Source: Lactiplantibacillus dongliensis | GTDB lineage: Bacteria; Bacillota; Bacilli; Lactobacillales; Lactobacillaceae | Assembly (NCBI RefSeq): GCF_005405105.1 | Contig: NZ_BJDK01000008.1 | Span: 42,663 to 106,662 of the forward strand | Direction: 5' to 3' | DNA: 64,000 nucleotides | Shown: piece by piece, positions 47,301 through 56,621 of the stretch | Layout: the number at the start of each line of letters is the position of its first letter | How positions within the stretch are numbered: the stretch's first letter is position 1 | Translations under genes and position numbers: made by a program | The notes under the pieces: generated by a model | What the model was told of the DNA's origin: nothing | The model's database searches: none | Seen by the model: the letters and a program-made list of their open reading frames with translations, nothing else

Positions 47301-48410
47301 ATCATCTGACCACGAAAACGTCTCATCCATATCAGTTAATGAATCGGTCTGCCAGTCATTGACTTCGATATCTGTCACACCAATCGCCTGGAAAAACAAT
47401 TCCGACATATCAGTAACGTTACGAACATCCCAACCATTCAAATTGACAACGGGCGTTAGCTTCGTCTGATAAAACATATAACTTAAGCTGGTCGCCTGAC
47501 TAACATCAACCTGGTCCAAACCGGTGACCCCATTGCTCAAATGTGCAAATAATTTTACACCATTCAGGCCAGTGACCACTAATTTTCCAGTCACTGCCAT
47601 TGACTTAACATCATCACGATTCAATTTTTGGAGCGTGTTGTTTGTATCGGTATACGTAAAGTCGGGACTACCAAGCGTACCACCACCTAAAGTTAACGCC
47701 CCATTACTAGCATCAAATGACCAGGCGACATCACCATTAACACCTTTAATCTCAGTTGGTACCGCAGTATCGCGTAATAAAGCACTGCGATTCAATTGTC
47801 TGGGTGCCCGACTGGTGACCATTGCCTTAGCGACCTGACTAGTTTGACCGGTAGTCGCCATTGATGAAGCCGGTTCAACAGTCAATTGTTTTGTATTATT
47901 GTCCTTAGCACTCGTCACTGCTGAGCTTGCGGGTGTCACATCACTTGATTGATCTTTCAGTGCTGCACTGGCCGGTGCTTGACTCGACTGACTAGTTGCG
48001 CTTTGACTGTTACCATCAGTTTGACTTTGAGCTCTTGAACTAGCTCCTGATGTTACTGACTGAGACTCAGTTGCACCAGATTGAGGTTGCTGGCTACTGG
48101 TGGCCGAACTAGCAGCTTCCGAGCTATTGGCAGTACTATCGGTACTTGTCGTTGCCGACTCCGCTTGACTGTGATTAGCTTGTGTCGATGCTGGTGTGGC
48201 CGACAACTTGACACTGTTTTCCTCACCACTAGTTGCCGCTGTCACCTGAGTCGTGGCGGTTGCCGGCTTAGCAGTCGTCCCGGCTGTATCTGCCTGGGCA
48301 GTCGCTGTATTCCCAAGCTGCCAAGTTAATAGCGTTAGACCTGCAAAGACCCAGAAGCGTCCCTGTTTGTACATCTTATAATGCAATTTTGATCCCATTT
48401 TTTTTGCCAT
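44394..48410 (-). CDS. Large cell-wall anchored BspA-like surface protein with LPQTNE signal
   Basis: 1338 residues. A KxYKxGRxW-type signal peptide (YKMYKQGRFWVFAGLTLLTW, residues ~11-30) and a Ser/Thr/Gln-rich stalk to ~205. Next a DUF285/BspA-like repeat block (~225-515; units such as LNGWDVRNVTDMSELFF), then about seven bacterial Ig-like domains (~560-1170, each ending in a YTDxxGN-V-V strand). Then come a PTDPSTP-rich wall segment and degenerate ATI-xxATTQSA repeats. LPQTNE (1304-1309), a membrane helix and RRHN close it. LPQTxE is the L. plantarum-type sortase signal. Adhesion is inferred. The Ser-rich and Pro-Thr parts are low-complexity DNA and may vary between strains. Confidence 0.92.
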   Translation of the reverse strand: MAKKMGSKLHYKMYKQGRFWVFAGLTLLTWQLGNTATAQADTAGTTAKPATATTQVTAATSGEENSVKLSATPASTQANHSQAESATTSTDSTANSSEAASSATSSQQPQSGATESQSVTSGASSRAQSQTDGNSQSATSQSSQAPASAALKDQSSDVTPASSAVTSAKDNNTKQLTVEPASSMATTGQTSQVAKAMVTSRAPRQLNRSALLRDTAVPTEIKGVNGDVAWSFDASNGALTLGGGTLGSPDFTYTDTNNTLQKLNRDDVKSMAVTGKLVVTGLNGVKLFAHLSNGVTGLDQVDVSQATSLSYMFYQTKLTPVVNLNGWDVRNVTDMSELFFQAIGVTDIEVNDWQTDSLTDMDETFSWSDDLATVNVADWNTSKVTNMWGLFQYAGKLVNVDVSKWDVSKVSIFYRTFYATDSLTKIDVSRWNTASATNMEQMFLSSSVEHLDLSNWDMSKVTDNDEMMGYAPGQVNTFSLVELKVSPTFKFVSPDFSWYNNIGQVTTYPYTGKWVKVSTGEVLTYQELDDFYRKGATDTAETYLAQTDYSDRSQLTGQDINIYPNTDWSVISGIASLKDAHGEDALNFDPSQFSYTGSVDQTKIGHYPITLTYTSALGNQFSAPINVNVIERKSKATIGGQDVTVVIGSDAEANLAAMQAVIPKLLTGITDSGSPMVVGQDQVQVIESYADGSPITTNDYTIPAVYKFVFSYRNTDDVLLTQTSFLTLVESQAKINLKAPTIIIGPTAKLSIADYFDNLINDAGQSVDDATGVTFTGVDNVDLTKAGDYTISANYTDTVGNLITATTTVYVIENTATLGLTAPTEPLIAGPKTTFDPTSVITTAVTAMGTKMTTANGLTIDNTVDPQKAGTYTITVSYLDNSGNQLTKQVQVVVIPSQLALTVPSTTELIVGEPLDLTAQAITAKDATGQAVALADLVIDLSQLNTAQAGTYPVTVSYTDAYGNMLQRVLMVTVKASPIAIQTVPQVNLLLGDNFEPTSAVTVATGMDGQPLAKTALSYDVSQVNLKQGGTYTMWVSYRDQYQNTVKQTVTINVSALSLELTDALTVTQGTTFDPVNLVKLATNALGQSMTASQLTITGTVNTAVPGKYQLQVTNRDQFGHQLTKSMTVTVLASTPDPEVPTDPSTPTDPSTPTNPETPTDPSTPTDPGTTPTPDHPNNGGIVTPPTDVDQPNQPIVSPAKQGTKQAVKTVVKVKSANRKTGQSVTKTGLKQSQLTAATIKSATTTQVAMATIDLATTMQSAAATIKPAATTQSAMATIRPAKAQLKAVDNLTVGKHAMVEKPLPQTNETKPSLTSTILLATTAALAALGITLKRRHN

Positions 48411-48563
48411 TCTAAGAACCCCCCGTAATTCAAACAGTAGCTTTACCTTACATCATTCGTATAGTTAACTTATAAATTCATTATACGGCTAAAATATCAA
48501 AAATATTATACTTTTTAAGTAAAAAGTATAAATAATCACAATAAATTTAAACATATAACTAAG

Positions 48564-48620
48564 GCTTGGTACTAGTTGAATCAGGTGGCCACTCTGGTTG
48601 GTCCGCAATTTTAACTCAAG
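48564..48620. mobile_element. PIR mini-derivative (internal deletion)
   Basis: Left tip GCTTGGTACTAGTTGAA (48564-48580), then GGCCACTCTGGTTGGTCC from the arm start, then at once an inverted right tip AATTTTAACTCAAG (with a gap against AATTTTAACTAGCATCAAG). Everything between the two tips is lost, leaving 57 bp. Confidence 0.62.
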
Positions 48621-48663
48621 TAATCTTGAATGTGCAATCAAGTCCTATGACGTTTTGGGAGGA

Positions 48664-48698
48664 GAAAAAAAGGGCACCCACAAATGTGAGCGCCCTTC
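48664..48698 (-). terminator. Terminator
   Basis: Minus strand AAGGGCGCTCAC ... GTGGGTGCCCTT with a T-run, 14 nt after the stop of the 48712-48972 gene. Confidence 0.88.
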
Positions 48699-48711
48699 AA
48701 ACTTATTCAAT

Positions 48712-48972
48712 TTACCAGTCACCGAACTTCTCATCTTTAAGTTCATTCAATAACTTCTGATAACGTTCTGAATTCATAGCCCCTTCAAAATGGGCATTTT
48801 CTAACTTATTAAAACGATCCGCTAAATAATACGCGGATAAATATAGTGTTAGCTTGCGTTTCACGATTGCCTCGGGATCTAGCTCATCCGAAACTTGGTG
48901 TGAGCTAACGACCATTTCAGCAAATTTGCGGCGGTCTAATGATAAGTTACAACTGTCTTCTGATTCTGTCAT
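48712..48972 (-). CDS. Small acidic protein of unknown function, 86 residues
   Basis: MTESEDSCNLSLDRRKFAEM, then a helical middle (ELDPEAIVKRKLTLYLSAYYLADRFNKLE) and an acidic helical end KLLNELKDEKFGDW. No signal or membrane segment; predicted all-helical. I do not recognise the family. ATG at 48972 has AAGGGGG upstream; the frame is open to 49005. It is followed by a good terminator and lies 88 nt downstream of the DUF72 gene, so probably is a real gene. Confidence 0.68.
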   Translation of the reverse strand: MTESEDSCNLSLDRRKFAEMVVSSHQVSDELDPEAIVKRKLTLYLSAYYLADRFNKLENAHFEGAMNSERYQKLLNELKDEKFGDW

Positions 48973-49060
48973 GTCTGATACCCCCTTGATTGATCGGTTT
49001 TCCATACGTTCAGGGTATCATAATCCACGACCTGCTTACTGTTCTTTAAGTGTTCTTTTA

Positions 49061-49903
49061 TCAGAACAAGTCCAACTGTTGTGGTCCTAGATCACCAAAT
49101 GAGATGCCTAACTGTTCTTTTAAAGCCAACGCATTATCCGCAGCATCGCCGCCCGAATTATTGTTGAAGATCACACAAACTTCATCTGTCTGGGGTTGCA
49201 AGTCTTCGACCATCGTCTTAAAGGCCGCCAACTCAGTGTCATTATAGCGATACAACGTGCGTTGACCGCGCCAATCTTTTCCTTTAGCTGACCAGCCTTG
49301 CTGATTACGACCATGCAGCCGCATGATTGCCAATTTCGGACTCGTCACGACTGGCTCTAATGAGACCCCATCATTCATGGCGTGCGGTTCATCCACAATC
49401 ACATGAATCAGCCCTAAGTCCTTCAAAAAGTCAAAGACTGAATCCTTAACGCCGGCTTCATACCAACTCTGATTCCGAAACTCGACCGCAATCGGTACCC
49501 CTGGCAGCCATTGCACCATCCGCTGTAGATAATGGAAATTCCGCGTTGAGCGTTCGAAAAACGGTGGAAATTGAAATAACACCGCTTTAAGCTGTCCATG
49601 CTGAATTAACGGTTTCAACATCGCTCGATATTCACGGTAAGCCGTCTTCAAAGCGTCCATCGAAAGACCGTCTTCATAAGTATCATGCAGCGTCATCGTC
49701 TGATTGGCTTTTAAAATAAATTGGAACTTGGCCGGAACTTCTTTTTGCCATTTAGCCACGGTACTGACCTTCGGAATCCCGTAAAACGGGGTATCGACTT
49801 CAACAACTGGTAGGACCCCTGAGTATTCCGTCAATGTTAAGTTATCCGTTCCGCCCAGTAAGCTCGGATGCTCCGTCCAAGTTGTTAATCCTAGTGTAAT
49901 CAT
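49061..49903 (-). CDS. DUF72 (YecE/YunF) family protein
   Basis: 280 residues of the DUF72 TIM-barrel-like family, function unknown. Marks: LGLTTWTEHPSLL, VVEVDTPFYGIPK (the NxTFY-like position), FILKANQTMTLHD, VLFQFPPFF, PIAVEFRNQSWYE, MRLHGRNQQGW, and the end NNNSGGDAADNALAL. It overlaps the sirtuin gene by 4 nt (ATGA), so the two are translated together. Confidence 0.9.
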   Translation of the reverse strand: MITLGLTTWTEHPSLLGGTDNLTLTEYSGVLPVVEVDTPFYGIPKVSTVAKWQKEVPAKFQFILKANQTMTLHDTYEDGLSMDALKTAYREYRAMLKPLIQHGQLKAVLFQFPPFFERSTRNFHYLQRMVQWLPGVPIAVEFRNQSWYEAGVKDSVFDFLKDLGLIHVIVDEPHAMNDGVSLEPVVTSPKLAIMRLHGRNQQGWSAKGKDWRGQRTLYRYNDTELAAFKTMVEDLQPQTDEVCVIFNNNSGGDAADNALALKEQLGISFGDLGPQQLDLF

Positions 49904-50601
49904 GTTAGCGTCAGTCCTTCAAAAAATTTGACCGCATTGGTTTGAACCATCTCAAAATCGAATGGTAATTGTAACGGTTCTTCATTAATCGCCATCACTT
50001 GCGCACCAGTCGCGCGGTAATCAATCAATCCAGCAAAGGGGTAAACCCGAAATGAGGTCCCACAAATCACGACCAGATCGGCTTGCCGCAACAACGCCAA
50101 CGCGCGGTCAACATTTTGCTGATTAATCCCTTCATCATATAAGACCACATTGGGCCGTAAATAACCGTGATCCGTCGTATGATAAGGCGACTTTAAATAG
50201 TCCGCCCAGGGCACTGGTTGACCACACTGAGTACAGTAGACCTGGTACAAGTTGCCATGAAATTCGACTAAATTTTTAGTTTCAGCCACTTGGTATAAAT
50301 TATCAATATTTTGCGTAATCACTCCAGCCTGCCCGCGTTGCGTCAACGCTGCCATCTTTTCATGAATGACGTTAGGCTTAGCTTCTGGATGATACAAATT
50401 TTCCTTTAGATAATGGTAAAAGCCAATGGGATCAGACTCGAGATAAGCATGACTCAGATAATATTCGGCATTGTGATGGCCGGTGTACAAGCCATTTTTA
50501 GATCGATAATCCGGAATTCCTGACGGTGTCGAGACCCCGGCACCCGTCATGAAGACAATGTGCTTGGCCGCTAGTACCGTTTGTTGGGCTTGAGTTGTCA
50601 T
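49900..50601 (-). CDS. Sirtuin (NAD-dependent deacylase-like)
   Basis: 233 residues. NAD site FMTGAGVSTPSGIPDYRS, ITQNIDNLYQ, catalytic His in VEFHGNLY, and VICGTSFRVYPFAGL. Of the usual two Cys pairs that hold zinc, only CTQC is present; the second pair position reads TDHGYLRPNVV, so zinc binding is changed or absent. Deacylation of proteins with NAD is the family reaction; the target is unknown. GGAGG lies before ATG. The upstream gap to 50753 is entirely STOP-hairpin repeat. Confidence 0.9.
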   Translation of the reverse strand: MTTQAQQTVLAAKHIVFMTGAGVSTPSGIPDYRSKNGLYTGHHNAEYYLSHAYLESDPIGFYHYLKENLYHPEAKPNVIHEKMAALTQRGQAGVITQNIDNLYQVAETKNLVEFHGNLYQVYCTQCGQPVPWADYLKSPYHTTDHGYLRPNVVLYDEGINQQNVDRALALLRQADLVVICGTSFRVYPFAGLIDYRATGAQVMAINEEPLQLPFDFEMVQTNAVKFFEGLTLT

Positions 50602-50629
50602 GATTTGAGAACCTCCTTTGCGTTAGTTT

Positions 50630-50755
50630 GCTGAAACGTGTTCGCTCGGACTGAAGGCTCCGCTTGCTACGCTAGTCAGCCATACCGGAAGTTCACCGGT
50701 ATCACTGACTAGCTAGGCAATGCTCACCTTCAACCCGTCCTCGCTCACACTCTTA
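50630..50755 (-). repeat. STOP-hairpin repeat copy 3
   Basis: Begins with the TAA stop of the 50753-51712 gene (AGATAAGAGTGTGAGCGAGG) and ends at CACGTTTCAGC, 15 nt before the sirtuin ribosome site. The central stem CTAGTCAGTGATACCGG pairs with CCGGTATGGCTGACTAG (one mismatch and one G-U). The conserved flanks are identical to those of copy 1. Confidence 0.8.
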
Positions 50756-51712
50756 TCTAGTCGTAAACGGTACATGCAACCGGGCAAACAAATCTTTAAC
50801 CTGCATGCCATACAATTCCTTAAAGAAGTCATCACTTTGCTTTTCAGCTGGTGCTGGTATGACAAACGCATTTTGCCGGTCACCTTTATTTAACCCGATA
50901 AAGGCCCGCGTGTGCTGTTCCGTTTCAATCATTTCTGAATGATAAATATCGAACAATTGGCGCACTTCTAGTCGTTGTTGCCGGTCACTAAGCACGCTTT
51001 GCATGGTGACGAATTCACTACCATGTAACAATGGCAAGTCCCAGTCCAACATCTGGTCATCGAAAGCTTTGAATAGTTTAACCACCGTCCGCCGCATGGC
51101 AAATGGCGTTTCAACCGGCTTAGTGGTAATGACTGCATACAACTTCTTAGCTGCGGCCCATGACTTTGGAAAGTCCGCTTCAACCTTGGCTAAGCGTTGA
51201 TCACCTAAGTCACCATTAAAGAAGACCAATAAGTCCGTTAACGTTAATAACCGTAACGTCATCATCGCATCGTCTTGATTAGGATCTTCGGGATCAATCG
51301 TGGCATAAACGCCTTTGAAGTATAAGTCTTCAATCTCACTATCGATTAAGTCATGTTCCCGTTGGTTTTGGACAATTAAGACATGGGCAACGGCATCATA
51401 AAGTTCAGTCGCAATCGCCATCAACTGTTCATCTAGTTGGGCATTGTTCGTCGTTAAGTTAAACGTCATCTGTGGGAAGCCTTGCAACAACAGTAAGAGA
51501 TGCATGACTTCATGCGATGCCGTATAGTTCGGTGCCGTGATATCGCTGACATGGACTTCAATATTCCCATCTTGCATCAATTGTGCAGCTTGGTCATGAC
51601 GCACATACCCGGCTTTTTGATCACCGAACGTGACCGTCACATTACCTGGAAAAATGGAGTTTGTCGCACTTAATAAGTCTTTTACTTGTTGTGATACTTT
51701 TAATTCAGTCAT
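50753..51712 (-). CDS. Protein with HExxH motif downstream of HMG-CoA reductase
   Basis: 319 residues, no signal peptide. ASHEVMHLLLLLQGFP (about residues 60-75) contains HEVMH, the zincin HExxH pattern, followed by a hydrophobic run; the third zinc ligand cannot be named. The rest is helical and acidic. I do not recognise a characterised family; lactobacilli carry similar genes of unknown role. ATG at 51712 lies 1 nt after the mvaA stop, so it is co-translated with mvaA and ppx. The stop codon is the first base triplet of a STOP-hairpin repeat. Confidence 0.7.
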   Translation of the reverse strand: MTELKVSQQVKDLLSATNSIFPGNVTVTFGDQKAGYVRHDQAAQLMQDGNIEVHVSDITAPNYTASHEVMHLLLLLQGFPQMTFNLTTNNAQLDEQLMAIATELYDAVAHVLIVQNQREHDLIDSEIEDLYFKGVYATIDPEDPNQDDAMMTLRLLTLTDLLVFFNGDLGDQRLAKVEADFPKSWAAAKKLYAVITTKPVETPFAMRRTVVKLFKAFDDQMLDWDLPLLHGSEFVTMQSVLSDRQQRLEVRQLFDIYHSEMIETEQHTRAFIGLNKGDRQNAFVIPAPAEKQSDDFFKELYGMQVKDLFARLHVPFTTR

Positions 51713-51713
51713 C

Positions 51714-52982
51714 TTAATTTTCATCCTTTGTTTGCCGATAAGTGGCAATGAGTTGTTGAGTCGTCGCTAGATCTTGTTGCGGCGCTTGTTCGAGACGCTG
51801 GAGAATAATAGGCAATTCACTGGGGGTCGCCCCGGCGGCTAACGCTAATGATTTCAATTGCAAATGCATATGACCTTGTTGAATTCCAGTGGTCACTAAT
51901 GCCCGTAGAGCCGCCAAGTTCTGGGCCAATCCCACGGCCGCCATCGTCTTTGCCAAATCTCCTGCGGTTGTAATCCCTAATAATCGCTGATTAAGTTGGG
52001 CGAGTTCATTGATCTTAATCGAGCCCCCAACCACGCCGACTGGTAACGGCATGGTCAATGTACCACTTAAGATCCGGCCATCGGTAGTCCAAGTACTCAT
52101 GCCGCGATATTGACCATCCTTAGCGGCATAGGCATGCGCGCCGCTTTCAATCGCCCGCCAATCATTTCCAGTCGCGATGGCGACGGCGTCAATACCATTC
52201 ATAATCCCTTTATTGTGGGTTGCTGCCCGATAAGGATCAATCTGAGCAACCGTGCTAGCTGAGGCAATCTTTTGGGCCACTAAATCACCCGCATAACGGC
52301 CGGCTTGTAACAACGAAACTGGCAGTTCACAAGTCGCCGTCACCAGACTAGCCGTGGCAAAGTTGGATAAGATGCTCATCAACGCATTCGTCTTCGTCAA
52401 GACACCAATTGATTTGGCGACCGCCTCCAACATTGTATTCAGCATGTTTGCACCCATCGCAGCCTGCACGTCCACGAACAGATCAATCGATAAGTAACCT
52501 TGCCCTAGTTGCCGCACCCGCAGCTGACGCGCCCCACCACCACGCTTTTTCAAGCTTGGATGAGCCTCGTCAGCGACCTTTAGTAAGCCTGGTGCATGTG
52601 CTTTGATCAAGTCCGCCGTTTGTTCCGGATCCTGCAAGTGTTCTAACACGATTTGACCAATCATCTCACGTTGGTTTAGCGCCGTCTTAAAGCCACCAGC
52701 CCGTTTGATGATTTTGGCGCCATTACTGGCTGCCGCAATCACGGACGGTTCTTCGGTGACCATCGGGACGATTCGTGGTTGCTCATCAATCACAAAGTTC
52801 ACCGCGACACCCATGGGTAATGGATAATCGGTTAAATAATTTTCAATAATCTCATGATGTTGCGGCAAATAGTATTTTTTGAATAACGCCGCTTCTGTTG
52901 ACGATAAGTGGGCATTCTCGGCCACAATCGCGGTCCGTTCCGCCCAGCTCTTTTGATAAAAATGGCGAAAATCAGCCGTCAT
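51714..52982 (-). CDS. mvaA: Hydroxymethylglutaryl-CoA reductase, class II
   Basis: Reduces HMG-CoA to mevalonate for isoprenoids (undecaprenyl carrier, quinones). 422 residues. Marks: N-terminal FYQKSWAERTAIV, MGVAVNFVIDEQPRIVPMVTEEPSVIAAAS, ANMLNTMLEAVA, THNKGIMNGIDAVAIATGNDWRAIESG, and the dinucleotide-site GTLTMPLPVGVVGG. The length and lack of a membrane anchor fit the bacterial class II form. It starts 4 nt after the ppx stop. Confidence 0.96.
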   Translation of the reverse strand: MTADFRHFYQKSWAERTAIVAENAHLSSTEAALFKKYYLPQHHEIIENYLTDYPLPMGVAVNFVIDEQPRIVPMVTEEPSVIAAASNGAKIIKRAGGFKTALNQREMIGQIVLEHLQDPEQTADLIKAHAPGLLKVADEAHPSLKKRGGGARQLRVRQLGQGYLSIDLFVDVQAAMGANMLNTMLEAVAKSIGVLTKTNALMSILSNFATASLVTATCELPVSLLQAGRYAGDLVAQKIASASTVAQIDPYRAATHNKGIMNGIDAVAIATGNDWRAIESGAHAYAAKDGQYRGMSTWTTDGRILSGTLTMPLPVGVVGGSIKINELAQLNQRLLGITTAGDLAKTMAAVGLAQNLAALRALVTTGIQQGHMHLQLKSLALAAGATPSELPIILQRLEQAPQQDLATTQQLIATYRQTKDEN

Positions 52983-52986
52983 ATAA

Positions 52987-53928
52987 TCATTCCTTATCTT
53001 TAGGTTCCGTTTTCTGATTTAAATGTTCCGAGATAATCCCTTCACGCACGCCGCTTTCAGAGAAGATGACCCGATCACTGTCAAGCATTTGTAACAAGGT
53101 CACTAGTGGCAACATCCCGCCAACAATAATATCAGCCCGGTCATATTCCATCCCTGAAATATCCTGGCGGCCGAGTCGCGACCGCGTCAAGAAATCAAGG
53201 AATGTGTGATAGACCGTTTCTGTCTTTAAGCGGTAGCCATGAATGTCTTCAACCTTCAGCTTTTGTTGACGCCGGCGATTGATGCGCGCTAACGTCCGAT
53301 TGGCGCCGCCGAGTAAAATAATCGGAAAATGCATCGCTTCGGTCAGCCACCAAATATCTGCTAGGCGATTGCGCAAAAACATCTGGGCCCGAAATAAATT
53401 GGCGGCCGGCACCACGTCATCAAGTTCAAATTGTTCCGATAATGTGACCGCGCCAAACGGCACACTAATCAGTTGCTTGGCCTGACCACCCTTAACCAGA
53501 ATCAATTCGCAACTAGCACCGCCAGTATCGAGAATCAAGCAATCATTGACGACTAGCGAATTGGCCACACCTAAGTAATCGTAATAGGCCTCATCATCAC
53601 CAGATAAGACTTTGAGATCCAAACCAACTTCCTTTTTGACCCGCATCAAAAATGTTGCCTGATTCTGCGCCATTCGCACCGCGGCAGTGGTAATCCCAAT
53701 CACATCAGTATTGGGCATCCGTGAATAGATCCGCTTAAAATGTTGCAACGCTTTGATGGTGCGATCAATGGCGGTAGCACTTAACACGTGCTGTGCGCCC
53801 ATGCCTTCTGATAACCGGGTATCCTCTTTGATCCGCTTAATCTCATCCGCCGTTCCATTCGGATGCAGTCGATTAACAGCCATCCGCGCCGAATTCGATC
53901 CCAGGTCCACAATTGCTAAATTCTTCAT
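52987..53928 (-). CDS. ppx: Exopolyphosphatase / pppGpp phosphatase (Ppx/GppA family)
   Basis: 313 residues of the sugar kinase/actin fold: NLAIVDLGSNSARMAV (phosphate loop), EDTRLSEGMG, GITTAAVRMAQN, SGDDEAYYDYLGV, and second loop LILDTGGASCELILV. It cuts polyphosphate or pppGpp. ATG at 53928 fits family starts; the frame opens at 53949. First gene of ppx-mvaA-HExxH. It lacks the C-terminal HD domain of longer Ppx proteins. Confidence 0.92.
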   Translation of the reverse strand: MKNLAIVDLGSNSARMAVNRLHPNGTADEIKRIKEDTRLSEGMGAQHVLSATAIDRTIKALQHFKRIYSRMPNTDVIGITTAAVRMAQNQATFLMRVKKEVGLDLKVLSGDDEAYYDYLGVANSLVVNDCLILDTGGASCELILVKGGQAKQLISVPFGAVTLSEQFELDDVVPAANLFRAQMFLRNRLADIWWLTEAMHFPIILLGGANRTLARINRRRQQKLKVEDIHGYRLKTETVYHTFLDFLTRSRLGRQDISGMEYDRADIIVGGMLPLVTLLQMLDSDRVIFSESGVREGIISEHLNQKTEPKDKE

Positions 53929-54097
53929 AACACCACGCTCGCTTTTCATTTTAAGTCACTCGGTTATTTTAGCTTAAGGCGATCCTATCATTCAAAAGTC
54001 GCGCCTTAAAACCAAACATTCTGTTGTATTTATTTTACCATTAAATTCCCAGCGTGTGATGGTCAACGGTCGCGTCTCATCAGACCGGTTAGTCCAT

Positions 54098-54132
54098 CAA
54101 AAAAACCCAACACACCACTTGTATGCTGGACC
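54098..54132 (-). terminator. Terminator for the dus transcript
   Basis: Minus strand GGTCCAGCATACAAGTGGTG then TGTTGGG and a T-run. It is 320 nt downstream of the dus stop, with PIR pair VI in between, so the repeat appears to lie between the gene and its terminator. Confidence 0.7.
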
Positions 54133-54152
54133 TTTTGATAACTGTTTTACTT

Positions 54153-54440
54153 GTCACTCTGGTTGGGACAGAATCGGCTGGAACGTGGTGGCCACGTTTA
54201 TGAGCCACAGTTCGGTCTCATAAGCCGGGCTTTGACTAAGCCGGAAACAACACCGGCCAAGTCAAACGACACCACTGAGCCAATTCTGTCCCGCCCGGCG
54301 TTGATTAACGAAAATTGGCAAATTAGGAATGAGGCAGTTCAAACCATTAGATTAACTGAACTACCAGTTTCTAAATTGCCCAGTCGTATCGTTACCATAA
54401 CGTTCTAGCGTTTTAAGAACCAACCATTAAGTAACACCAA
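54153..54440. mobile_element. PIR pair VI: full left arm, deleted right arm
   Basis: Left arm 54153-54300 (+): outer stem ACAGAATCGGCT/AGCCAATTCTGT with both sides changed together, hairpin TTATGAG/CTCATAA, hairpin TTTGACTAAGCCGG/CCGGCCAAGTCAAA. The right arm (about 54357-54440, -) keeps only the outer parts (GGTTCTTAAAACGCTAGAACG). Tips are worn. Confidence 0.72.
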
Positions 54441-54451
54441 ATACAATCCGC

Positions 54452-55447
54452 CTAGTTAGCTAACGGCGACTCATCCAAAATCTTGCGAACTTCTGCGGTG
54501 GACTTGGCATCCATCATCGCATTGCGTAATTCAGTCGCGCCTAACTCTGGGCGCGCATAGATCTTGAAGAAGCGTTTTAATGATGGAAAACGCGGCACAT
54601 CGTAGCGTTGGCTAAAGTCATCGAACAAATCTAATTGGTAACGCAACAGATCCAATAATTCTGCCAATGAATGTGGTTGGGGCTGTTGCTCAAACGCAAA
54701 CGGACTCGCGAAGACGCCACGGCCAATCATAATGCCATCTAATCCAGGATGCGCTTTGGCTAAAGCCACTCCAGCCTGATAGTTCTTAATGTCCCCATTA
54801 ATTTGCAATAACGTCTCCGGTGCAATCGCATCGCGCATCTTAATCAACTCATCGATCACTTCAAAGTGGGCCGGAACCTTGCTCATTTCTTGTTTCGTCC
54901 GCAAATGAACAGTCAACACCGCCACGTGCTGTTCCAGCAACGTCGGAATCCAAGTCTGCATCTCATCGAGTTTACTGTAGCCTAAACGGGTTTTCGCACT
55001 GACGGCCAACCCCGATGACTTAGCAGCCGCAATCACATCAACCGCCCATTGCGGATTACGAATCAAATCGCTGCCACCGTGATTCTTAATGACCGTACCA
55101 TCGGGACACCCCATGTTAATATCAATCGCCTGATAACCTTGCGCTTTAACCGCTACCGCGGCACTAGCAAAATCTGCCGGGTCGTTGCCCCATAGTTGAA
55201 CCACCGGCATTTGAGATTCAGCTGGCGCCACGTATAACCGACCATGTACCGGGAATTTCGTCTTGGGATTCGTAATACCTTTAGCGTACACAAATTCCGT
55301 AAAAAATACATCGGGGGCGGCGGCCCGACTGATGACTTGCCGAAAGACGGTGTTACTAACGGCTTCCATCGGGGCCATCGTGAAAAATGGCCGCTGTTCA
55401 GCGCGAGCCTTAGCTGCAATTTGTTGCCAATATCCTGATTCTGTCAC
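54452..55447 (-). CDS. dus: tRNA-dihydrouridine synthase
   Basis: Flavoprotein that reduces specific uridines in tRNA. 331 residues, TIM barrel. Seen: FTMAPMEAVSNTVFRQV, catalytic Cys in DINMGCPDGTVIKNHGGSDLI (residue ~115), SAKTRLGYSKLDEM, LTVHLRTKQEM, QINGDIKN and IMIGRGVFASPF, then a helical C-terminal domain. GTG start at 55447 with GAGGAG upstream. Its 3' UTR holds PIR pair VI. Confidence 0.94.
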   Translation of the reverse strand: MTESGYWQQIAAKARAEQRPFFTMAPMEAVSNTVFRQVISRAAAPDVFFTEFVYAKGITNPKTKFPVHGRLYVAPAESQMPVVQLWGNDPADFASAAVAVKAQGYQAIDINMGCPDGTVIKNHGGSDLIRNPQWAVDVIAAAKSSGLAVSAKTRLGYSKLDEMQTWIPTLLEQHVAVLTVHLRTKQEMSKVPAHFEVIDELIKMRDAIAPETLLQINGDIKNYQAGVALAKAHPGLDGIMIGRGVFASPFAFEQQPQPHSLAELLDLLRYQLDLFDDFSQRYDVPRFPSLKRFFKIYARPELGATELRNAMMDAKSTAEVRKILDESPLAN

Positions 55448-55526
55448 GTTTCAGATGCTCCTCTAGCTAATTAATTATGGGATTAAGTTTAGCATTAATC
55501 GCCGTCACTTGCAGAGTTGCGTCTCA

Positions 55527-55570
55527 ATAAAAAAATTGCCGTCCTTTTTTCAAGTGACGACAATTTTTAT
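55527..55570 (-). terminator. Terminator of trpS
   Basis: Minus strand AAAATTGTCGTC ... GACGGCAATTTTTTTATT, directly after the trpS stop. Confidence 0.9.
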
Positions 55571-55576
55571 TAAACC

Positions 55577-56608
<1,032 letters not shown>

Positions 56609-56621
56609 CTATTATTCGATA

